A stretch of DNA of 5,108 nt from J088 sp003695505 [NCBI: Candidatus Dadabacteria bacterium] (GTDB lineage: Bacteria; J088). Location of the stretch: the NCBI GenBank assembly GCA_003695505.1, contig RFIY01000264.1, positions 1-5,108 of the forward strand. The letters are read 5' to 3'. Both the position numbers and the translations under genes were made by a program. The number at the start of each line of letters is the position of its first letter. Positions within the stretch are counted from its first letter, which is position 1. Shown piece by piece: positions 1 to 4,883 of this stretch. The notes below the pieces were generated by a model. The model was not told the origin of the DNA. It did no database searches and saw only the letters and a program-made list of their open reading frames with translations.

Positions 1-320
1 ATATTGACGTAGACGCGATGTGGCGCTCTGCCGACATGATCCAGGTCAAGAAGGGCCTGCTCGAAGTCTACGCCGGCGGCGGCCTGGGCTTCAACCGCTA
101 CCGCGTCAGTCTGTTTCTCGTCAAGTCGACGTCCCGCTGGGGCGAGCTTCGCTTTCCGGTCGGCGCGCAGTACTATCTGGCCTTCAAGGCCATTCCCGTA
201 TCGTTCTTCGCCGAAATCGTGCCCAAGATGATATTTACCAAGGGCAGCGCAAGCGGCGACGGCACCTTCGATCTGGGCGCGCGCGTCCACTTCGGCAGGC
301 TCAAGGACCGGGGCAAATAG
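1..320 (+). CDS. C-terminal part of a beta-barrel-like protein, possibly outer membrane (5' end outside window)
   Basis: The frame is open from the left edge (first full codon at 3) to a TAG stop at 318-320, giving 105 visible residues. The ATG at 18 is probably internal because the frame stays open upstream of it. The residues alternate polar and hydrophobic in short stretches separated by Gly/Asp/Ser turns, for example around LLEVYAGGGLGFNRYR, FPVGAQYYLAF, VSFFAEIVPK and FDLGARVHFGRL, as expected for antiparallel beta-hairpins. The 'R-P-V-G-x-x-Y ... P-x-x-F-F-x-E-x-x-P' arrangement followed by a final G-x-R-x-x-F strand recalls small outer-membrane barrels of the DUF3996/BAPKO_0422 type. 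That family link is from memory and tentative. The protein ends in a basic tail (LKDRGK) rather than a terminal aromatic residue, so classical BAM recognition at the extreme C terminus is not obvious. The signal peptide and promoter would lie outside the window. Function is unknown. Confidence 0.6.
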   Translation, partial: IDVDAMWRSADMIQVKKGLLEVYAGGGLGFNRYRVSLFLVKSTSRWGELRFPVGAQYYLAFKAIPVSFFAEIVPKMIFTKGSASGDGTFDLGARVHFGRLKDRGK

Positions 321-431
321 CATCCGCTTCTTGCGCGCGTCTGGTCGCGCGGCTCCTGGGTGAACTGCGAATCCTGACACGGAAGGTGGTTGCTGCGGCG
401 GGGGGACGCCGGTAGCGGTCGCAGCGATTAA

Positions 432-448
432 CAGCGCTGACGGCGCTG
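432..448 (-). terminator. Hairpin downstream of the response-regulator gene, possible terminator
   Basis: A perfect 6-bp inverted repeat, CAGCGC-TGACG-GCGCTG, begins nine bases beyond the stop codon of the minus-strand response regulator. It lies in the gap between two convergent genes, where a terminator is expected. On the minus strand it is followed by TTAATCG, so there is no real U-run and it is at best a weak or factor-assisted terminator. A second perfect hairpin, CGCGCG-TCTGGT-CGCGCG at 334-351, lies just after the plus-strand gene that ends at 320. It also lacks a U-tract. Confidence 0.3.
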
Positions 449-456
449 GCGCGGCG

Positions 457-858
457 CTATCCCGTCGCGTCGTCCGCCGATTCTCGAATCAGGTGGCGGG
501 CGATGATCCGGCCAAGATCACGCAGTCGAATCGGTTTGACCAGATAATCCGTGGCGCCGCCCTGCTGGGCTGCGGCGCGGACGATTTCACTGTCCTGCGC
601 CGAAATGATGACGACCGGAATCGCCGCAAGCGCGGGCGGCAATTGCTTGCGCGCCTCCAGAAACGCGATGCCGTCCATACCGGGCATCCGCAGATCGAGA
701 AATACCAGGTCGATATCGGGGTTCCGCTGCAGTACATCCAGACCCTCGCCGCCATCTCTTGCCTCGAGAATTTCGTAGTCGCCGTGGCGCTTGAGGACCC
801 GTTCGAGCATTCGCGGTACAAGTTCACTGTCGTCGATGACAAGAAGTCGTGTGGTCAC
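457..858 (-). CDS. Stand-alone response regulator receiver domain (CheY-like)
   Basis: The 133-residue protein is a single receiver domain with no output domain. Visible hallmarks are the acidic pair D9-D10 (LVIDDSE), the phosphoacceptor D55 in FLDLRMPGMDG, the Ser switch residue S86 in VVIISAQ, aromatic Y105 and the conserved K108-P109 pair. It should accept phosphate from a histidine kinase or phosphotransfer protein in the cytoplasm. With no DNA-binding or enzymatic domain it would act by protein contact, as CheY or Spo0F do. The frame stays open upstream to an ATG at 954, but the 32 extra residues do not resemble a receiver domain. The GTG at 858 sits seven bases after GAGG and directly before the first beta strand, so it is chosen as the start. 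No kinase or chemotaxis gene is in the window, so the partner is unknown. The tail RESADDATG is short and probably disordered. Confidence 0.93.
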   Translation of the reverse strand: MTTRLLVIDDSELVPRMLERVLKRHGDYEILEARDGGEGLDVLQRNPDIDLVFLDLRMPGMDGIAFLEARKQLPPALAAIPVVIISAQDSEIVRAAAQQGGATDYLVKPIRLRDLGRIIARHLIRESADDATG

Positions 859-861
859 AGG

Positions 862-869
862 CCCCCCTC
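862..869 (-). promoter_or_regulatory. Shine-Dalgarno that fixes the GTG start of the response regulator
   Basis: The minus strand reads GAGGGGGG followed by CCT and then GTG. The GAGG core is seven bases from the start codon, which is good spacing. It supports the GTG at 858 over the upstream in-frame ATG at 954. Confidence 0.7.
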
Positions 870-926
870 GATCTGTAGCTGGTCTGATGTCGCGCGTTTG
901 CTGAAAAGTGTCGTGAGCATAGCCAT

Positions 927-954
927 AGCTTAACATGCAAACGAGGTTTGGCAA
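927..954 (-). promoter_or_regulatory. Candidate sigma-70 promoter for the response regulator
   Basis: On the minus strand, TTGCCA (954-949) is separated by 16 bases from TAAGCT (932-927). These match four or five of six bases of the -35 and -10 consensus. Transcription would begin near 920 and give a leader of about 60 bases ending in the strong Shine-Dalgarno. The site lies in the 143-bp gap between the TM2 gene and the response regulator, so the regulator can be transcribed apart from the TM2 gene. This is a consensus match only. Confidence 0.35.
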
Positions 955-987
955 GTGGTCATATTCCAGACTTGCTGGGCGCGAGAC

Positions 988-1012
988 CCGGTGATGCCCG
1001 GTCAGATCCGGT
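988..1012. repeat. Three CCGGT repeats at exact 10-bp spacing
   Basis: CCGGT occurs at 988-992, 998-1002 and 1008-1012, one per helical turn, and the first two are CCCGGT. The array spans the last codons and stop of the TM2 gene. It lies about 70-90 bp upstream of the predicted start of the response-regulator transcript. The same bases can also fold on the minus strand into a short bulged hairpin (CCGG-GCATCA-CCGG) just past the TM2 stop. Either a protein-binding array or chance in GC-rich DNA is possible. Confidence 0.3.
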
Positions 1013-1418
1013 TAGCTTCGGCGACCTGCTCGTTGAGTGTCCAGAAGTCCCAGACGACGCCGATGAGCAGCAGGCCTCCGGTGAGCAGATAGATCAGCCC
1101 CGAGAACCATTTGCCCAGATAGAAGCGATGCACCCCGAAGACGCCCAGAAACGTCAGCAGAATCCACGCCAGATCGTATGAATATCGTCCGGGCGGGTAA
1201 CGGCGGTCCGCGGCGCGATCCATGGACGGGATCAGGAACAGGTCGATGAACCAGCCGATGCCGACGAGGCCCCCGGTCAAAAACCAGATGGTACCGCTCA
1301 CCGGTTTCCCGTAGTAGAAGCGGTGACTTCCTGTAAATCCGAAGATCCACAGGCAATAGCCGATCAGCAAGCTATGTGAATCGTGTTCTTCCTGCTGGCC
1401 CGTCAGGTCGATCACCAT
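1002..1418 (-). CDS. TM2 domain membrane protein with two tandem TM2 modules
   Basis: The 138-residue protein carries two copies of the TM2 pattern. Repeat 1 covers about residues 17-65 and has G-S-H-R-F-Y-Y-G-K then SGTIWFLTGG and an IDLF end. Repeat 2 covers about 83-130 and has G-V-H-R-F-Y-L-G-K then SGLIYLLTGG and a VWDFW end. Each repeat is two hydrophobic segments joined by the short H-R-F-Y turn, so four inner-membrane helices are predicted. They are joined by a charged linker (about 66-80, MDRAADRRYPPGRYS). The pattern matches the TM2 family (PF05154), whose biochemical role in bacteria is not established. Compact two-module proteins of this size are, as far as I recall, common in Gammaproteobacteria. 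The ATG at 1418 is preceded by GGGGGAA about ten bases upstream; a GTG one codon later is possible. The frame stays open upstream into the synthetase gene, but that part lacks membrane segments and is antisense shadow. It is divergent from the synthetase, with a 54-bp gap. Confidence 0.88.
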   Translation of the reverse strand: MVIDLTGQQEEHDSHSLLIGYCLWIFGFTGSHRFYYGKPVSGTIWFLTGGLVGIGWFIDLFLIPSMDRAADRRYPPGRYSYDLAWILLTFLGVFGVHRFYLGKWFSGLIYLLTGGLLLIGVVWDFWTLNEQVAEANRI

Positions 1419-1436
1419 GTTGGCAGGTTCCCCCGG

Positions 1437-1466
1437 TTGGCGTACTCCTTGTCTCAATCCTACAAT
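1437..1466 (+). promoter_or_regulatory. Candidate promoter of the acyl-CoA synthetase, placing +1 at or near the start codon
   Basis: TTGGCG (1437-1442) and TACAAT (1461-1466; five of six bases of the -10 consensus) are separated by 18 bases. The usual start point, about seven bases after the -10, is 1473, which is the A of the synthetase ATG. No purine-rich Shine-Dalgarno lies before that ATG, consistent with a leaderless or nearly leaderless message. The hexamer GTTGGC occurs at 1419-1424 and again at 1436-1441 over the -35; it may be a regulator half-site or chance. Confidence 0.45.
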
Positions 1467-1472
1467 ACAACC

Positions 1473-3395
1473 ATGTCTTTTGCATTCGAGCCCGAATGGT
1501 TTCCGCGTCCGGCGGATCTGGAGAAGAGTAACCTTGCACGGCAGCTTGCCGCGCTGGGTATGGACTACGATGCGTTCTTGCGCTGGTCCGTGGATGAGCC
1601 AGAGGCGTTCTGGACCGATACACTCGAACGGATCGGCATCCGCTGGCTTCGGCCGTTCGATCGCGTCCTGGATCTGTCGGATGGCCCGGAATGGGCGCGC
1701 TGGTTCATCGGTGGCGAACTCAACATCGCTGATTTCACCGTCCTTCGCCATGCCGAGGAAAGCCCTGAGCGAGTCGCGATCTGCGCGCGACGCGAGGACG
1801 GCACGCGGGTAGAGCTGAGCTGGCGTGAGCTGGCCGAGCGTGTGCAACGCTTCGCCGGCGGCTTGCGCGAGCTGGGGATTGGACGCGGTGACGCGATCGG
1901 TCTGCACCTGCCGATGGCCGAGGAGGTCGTGGTGGCGCTGCTTGCGGCTGCGGCCATTGGCGCGGTCGTCGTTCCGCTGTTCACCGGTTACGGCGCGGAT
2001 GCCATCGCGACTCGCCTGCGCGATGCCGATGCCCGCTGGTTGATCACGGCAGACGGATTTCATCGCCGCGCCCGGGCCGTTTCTCTGCTCGATGCCGCGC
2101 GCGAGGCCTGCCGTGACCTGGACGTGCGCCGGATCGTTGCATCACGACTCGGCGCGGTCGCGCTGGACGGCGACGAAATCGCGTTCGAGCGGCTGCTCGA
2201 AGCGGATCCCGTCTCTCCCGAGCCATTGCCGTCGGATACGCCTTTCATGCTGATCTACACCTCGGGAACGACGGGTCGTCCCAAGGGGACCGTGCACGTT
2301 CACGCTGGGTTCCCGGTCAAGGCCGCGCAGGACATGTATCACCTGTTCGATGTGCAGCCTGACGATGCAATGTACTGGCTGACCGACATCGGCTGGATGA
2401 TGGGACCCTGGCTGATTCTGGGGTGTTTGACGCTCGGCGCGAAGATGGTCCTGTATGACGGTGCGCCGGACTACCCGGAGCAGGCCGCGACATGGCGGCT
2501 GTGGGCCGACGAAGGCGTTTCGATCGCGGGCGTGGCGCCCACGTTCATCCGGGCAATCATGTCCCATCCGGAAGCCGAACCCGCAGGCATCGATCTGAGC
2601 CGGCTGCGGATCCTCGGCTCAACGGGCGAACCCTGGAACCTGGAACCATGGCGCTGGACACTGAAGCATCTTGGCGACGGCCAGGTGCCGATCATCAATT
2701 ATTCAGGTGGAACCGAAATCTCGGGCGGGATCCTTGGTTGCGTCACGTTGCGGCCGATCAAGCCGATGTCTTTCAATACCGCCGTGCCCGGCGTGTCGGC
2801 CGATGTCGTGGACGACGCTGGCAAACCGGTGCGGGGCGAGGTCGGCAATCTGGTGATCCGTACGCCCAATCCTGGCATGACGCGCGGATTTTTCAGGGAT
2901 CCTGAGCGCTACATCGAAACCTACTGGTCCCGATTCCCCGGTGTCTGGGAGCACGGCGACCTCGTCTACGTGGACGACGACGGGTACTTTTTCATCACGG
3001 GCCGTTCCGATGACACGATCAAGGTCGCAGGAAAGCGCCTTGGTCCGGCCGAGATGGAGTCCGCGGCCGTCGAACATCCGGTTGTGGTCGAGGCTGCGGC
3101 GATTGGCGCTCCGGATGCACTGAAGGGCCAGGTGCCGGTACTGTTCGTGGTTCTTGACCCGCAGCATAAGGCGACGCCGGAGCTGCTCGACGAAATTCGC
3201 AATTTTGTCGGCCAGGTCGTCGGCAAGGCGCTGCGTCCGGCCGCCGTGTATGCCGTCAGCGACCTGCCGCGAACGCGCAACGGCAAGATCATGCGTCGCG
3301 TCGTTCGCCGCGTCTACAACGGAGAAGATCCGGGGAATCTTGCAGCGATCGTCAACCCGGAGACGATTGATGAGATCCGCGCGCTGCGCGCCTGA
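1473..3395 (+). CDS. AMP-forming acyl-CoA synthetase of the acetyl-CoA synthetase superfamily
   Basis: The 640-residue protein should activate a carboxylic acid with ATP to an acyl-AMP and then transfer the acyl group to CoA in the cytoplasm. An acetyl-CoA-synthetase-type N-terminal region spans about 30-90, ending in the ARWFIGGELNIADF block. The adenylation core follows: P-loop YTSGTTGRPKG at 262-272, NYSGGTE at 409-415 and HGDLVYVDDDGYFFITGR at 494-511. The C-terminal domain has the hinge region SDDTIKVAGKRLGP at 512-525 and the catalytic lysine K605 in PRTRNGKIMRR. Length and order fit the family. Where acetate-specific enzymes have Trp-Trp-Gln-Thr-Glu, this one has Ser-Gly-Gly-Thr-Glu. 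Loss of the pocket tryptophan suggests an acid larger than acetate; propionate, branched, medium-chain or aromatic acids are all possible. P599-x4-G604-K605 matches the PxxxxGK context acetylated by Pat-type enzymes, so activity may be acetylation-controlled. The ATG at 1473 is chosen because the family N terminus begins there; the upstream ATG at 1383 would run antisense into the TM2 gene. Confidence 0.94.
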   Translation: MSFAFEPEWFPRPADLEKSNLARQLAALGMDYDAFLRWSVDEPEAFWTDTLERIGIRWLRPFDRVLDLSDGPEWARWFIGGELNIADFTVLRHAEESPERVAICARREDGTRVELSWRELAERVQRFAGGLRELGIGRGDAIGLHLPMAEEVVVALLAAAAIGAVVVPLFTGYGADAIATRLRDADARWLITADGFHRRARAVSLLDAAREACRDLDVRRIVASRLGAVALDGDEIAFERLLEADPVSPEPLPSDTPFMLIYTSGTTGRPKGTVHVHAGFPVKAAQDMYHLFDVQPDDAMYWLTDIGWMMGPWLILGCLTLGAKMVLYDGAPDYPEQAATWRLWADEGVSIAGVAPTFIRAIMSHPEAEPAGIDLSRLRILGSTGEPWNLEPWRWTLKHLGDGQVPIINYSGGTEISGGILGCVTLRPIKPMSFNTAVPGVSADVVDDAGKPVRGEVGNLVIRTPNPGMTRGFFRDPERYIETYWSRFPGVWEHGDLVYVDDDGYFFITGRSDDTIKVAGKRLGPAEMESAAVEHPVVVEAAAIGAPDALKGQVPVLFVVLDPQHKATPELLDEIRNFVGQVVGKALRPAAVYAVSDLPRTRNGKIMRRVVRRVYNGEDPGNLAAIVNPETIDEIRALRA

Positions 3396-3410
3396 TTTCG
3401 CCACCATGCA

Positions 3411-4817
3411 TTGACTGTGCGTCTTACTGGCCTGCTGATATGCGCCGTCGTCGCGCTTCAGGCCGCGAATGTAATCGCGGCAGAAGCGGTGACCGACGGC
3501 GCTGCCGCCGTCGCTACGGATGCCGCTCAGACGGCGACGACGGTCGTTAGCGCGGCGACTGACGCCGTCGCCGCAGGCGAGCCGGCGCGGCTTACGGATG
3601 CCGCGGATGGCGTGACCATCAACGAAATCCATGTTGAATTCACGGGTAACGGGTATGGACGTAATCCACGCGTCATTCGCCGTGGACTCGATATTTCCGT
3701 TGGTGCGGTTCTGCACCCGGATGAATTGTGGCGACGCGTGCAGCGGATCCGCAATCTCGAGATCTACTCGTCGGTTACGGTGGAAACGAGCGAAGCTCCA
3801 TCGGGTGTGTCGCTGACGATCAGTCTGGGCGATCGCTGGAGCATCAATCCGATCATCCGCCCCTTTTTTGGCGGGAAACAATTTCTGCTCGAAATCGGCG
3901 TCCGCGACAGCAACCTTGCCGGTACGCATCTGAATGTCGCCGGTTGGGTCGGGCCATATATCAGCGAGGCGTCCAAAGGCGTCGTTGGCGGTGCCGAACT
4001 GCACGACCCGGCATTTCTGCGCAATAGCGATCTGTATGTCCGGGCACAACGAAGGTTCTGGACAGACCCGTGGTACACGGCACGGCACCCGCAAACGACC
4101 GTCGAGGCTGACTCCGTTGCGACCGACATCGAGCTGCGGCTGACGCTCAGCGACATCGTCCAGCCGCTGCTGCTGCTGGGATGGGAGCGGCGAATGTACA
4201 GCTGGCTCGGCGCGACCAGTGCGGTCGTCCCCGGAATTGACATGCGTCGTAGCAATGACATTCGCAGTGGAATCGGGCTGCGCGTCGGTATTGTCGATTA
4301 TCTTGATTACCGCTATCGGGGACTCGACGGCGAGGTCCGGGCCTGGCATTCGTTCCGGACGCGAGGCGGAGATGATTTCTGGGGCGGCAGCTTCAATGGG
4401 CGCCTGTTTTTGTTGCCGCATCCGAAAATCAATCTGGCGTTTCGGGCCCATGTGGACATCCAGGGGACGACCCGCCGGCTCGATGATTTCGGTTATGACG
4501 GCCTGATGACGATGCGCGGCTATCCAAACCGTTTTCTGCGTGGCTCCAAGGGGTTGTACGCAAACCATGAAGTGCGGTTTACGCTGGCCGAGAATCTGTT
4601 CGACCGGTTTTATCTGGCGTCGGCGCTGTTTTATGATTACGGCTGGGTGGGCACCTATCGCAAGGGGTGGCGCGAGTTCGGTCACGCGGCGGGTGTTGGC
4701 TTTCGGGCTGCGCTGACGCGGATGATCGGAATGTATCTGCGCATCGATGTCGCGCAGCCGTTACGGTGGGCCAAGCTGGGGCCCGATATCAGCGTCAGTG
4801 TCGCCGAGTTGTTCTGA
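3411..4817 (+). CDS. Omp85/BamA-like outer-membrane protein with one POTRA domain
   Basis: The 468-residue protein starts with a signal peptide (1-24: basic VRL, a hydrophobic LLICAVVALQAANVI stretch, cleavage likely after VIAA). An Ala/Thr-rich low-complexity linker follows (about 25-66). One POTRA-like domain covers about 68-142: VTINEIHVEFTGN strand, two helical stretches (NPRVIRRGL, HPDELWRRVQRI) and two closing strands (YSSVTVETS, VSLTISLGD). The rest is an amphipathic beta-barrel of about 320 residues. It includes DSNLAGTHLNV, like the first barrel strands of Omp85 proteins, and MRGYPNRFLRGSKG at 368-381, which resembles the conserved loop-6 R-G-F/Y motif. It ends in VSVAELF, and a terminal Phe is the usual signal for BAM insertion. 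BamA has five POTRAs, so this is not BamA; it may insert, secrete or transport a substrate. No ATG fits; TTG at 3411 or GTG at 3417 are the candidates, neither with a clear Shine-Dalgarno. It lies 15 bases after the synthetase stop, so translational coupling is likely. Confidence 0.82.
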   Translation: MTVRLTGLLICAVVALQAANVIAAEAVTDGAAAVATDAAQTATTVVSAATDAVAAGEPARLTDAADGVTINEIHVEFTGNGYGRNPRVIRRGLDISVGAVLHPDELWRRVQRIRNLEIYSSVTVETSEAPSGVSLTISLGDRWSINPIIRPFFGGKQFLLEIGVRDSNLAGTHLNVAGWVGPYISEASKGVVGGAELHDPAFLRNSDLYVRAQRRFWTDPWYTARHPQTTVEADSVATDIELRLTLSDIVQPLLLLGWERRMYSWLGATSAVVPGIDMRRSNDIRSGIGLRVGIVDYLDYRYRGLDGEVRAWHSFRTRGGDDFWGGSFNGRLFLLPHPKINLAFRAHVDIQGTTRRLDDFGYDGLMTMRGYPNRFLRGSKGLYANHEVRFTLAENLFDRFYLASALFYDYGWVGTYRKGWREFGHAAGVGFRAALTRMIGMYLRIDVAQPLRWAKLGPDISVSVAELF

Positions 4818-4838
4818 TTGACGCGTTGCGTCCATAAT
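4809..4838 (+). promoter_or_regulatory. Weak candidate promoter before the alpha/beta hydrolase
   Basis: CATAAT (4833-4838) matches five of six bases of the -10 consensus. TTGTTC (4809-4814) lies 18 bases upstream but matches the -35 at only three positions. Transcription would start near 4845, about 40 bases before the hydrolase ATG and just before the ATCCAC palindrome. A better-looking TTGACG at 4818 is only nine bases from the -10, too close to serve as its partner. Confidence 0.25.
4820..4832. repeat. Short inverted repeat just after the Omp85-like gene
   Basis: GACGC-GTT-GCGTC is a perfect 5-bp hairpin starting three bases after the stop of the Omp85-like gene. It is followed by CATAATAG rather than a U-run, so it would be a weak terminator or an RNA-protecting 3' hairpin. 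Confidence 0.3.
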
Positions 4839-4850
4839 AGATGCCGTTGC

Positions 4851-4865
4851 ATCCACGGAGTGGAT
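4851..4865. promoter_or_regulatory. Perfect palindrome ATCCAC-GGA-GTGGAT, possible operator or leader hairpin
   Basis: The 6-bp arms are perfectly complementary around a 3-base centre. The site ends five bases before the Shine-Dalgarno of the hydrolase gene. It overlaps the end of a smaller inverted repeat, ATGC-CGTT-GCAT (4841-4852). Its position suits a repressor operator downstream of the promoter, or an RNA hairpin affecting ribosome access. No regulator family is recognisable from the site alone. Confidence 0.35.
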
Positions 4866-4870
4866 TTCTG

Positions 4871-4875
4871 AAAGG
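4871..4875 (+). promoter_or_regulatory. Shine-Dalgarno of the alpha/beta hydrolase
   Basis: AAAGG lies eight bases before the ATG at 4884. It supports that start, and the reading frame agrees with the family N terminus. Confidence 0.5.
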
Positions 4876-4883
4876 CACTGCCG

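Noticed and set aside
334-351. CGCGCG-TCTGGT-CGCGCG as an intrinsic terminator of the first gene
   Set aside because: The stem is perfect, but no U-run follows, and alternating CG runs are common by chance in this composition.
20-415. Plus-strand open frame overlapping the beta-barrel gene and the gap after it
   Set aside because: It is very rich in Arg with no domain and is the +2 frame of the neighbouring gene, so it is a shadow.
859-954. ATG at 954 as start of the response regulator
   Set aside because: The 32 extra residues precede the first receiver strand without a known motif, and the GTG at 858 has a strong, well-spaced Shine-Dalgarno. The extension also covers the candidate promoter.
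1383-1472. Upstream ATG extension of the acyl-CoA synthetase by 30 codons
   Set aside because: It would overlap the TM2 gene on the other strand and the predicted promoter, and the added residues do not resemble the family N terminus.
1419-2063. N-terminal extension of the TM2 frame into the synthetase gene
   Set aside because: The extension is antisense to the conserved synthetase N terminus and shows no domain. The TM2 family pattern begins only after the ATG at 1418.
2703-4685. Minus-strand open frame of about 660 codons opposite the synthetase and Omp85-like genes
   Set aside because: It has no recognisable domain and a shadow-like composition rich in Arg, Asp, Gln and Ile. It runs across two well-supported plus-strand genes. 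Long antisense frames are expected opposite GC-rich genes.
4818-4838. TTGACG with CATAAT as a promoter pair
   Set aside because: Only nine bases separate them, far from the 16-18 needed for a sigma-70 promoter.
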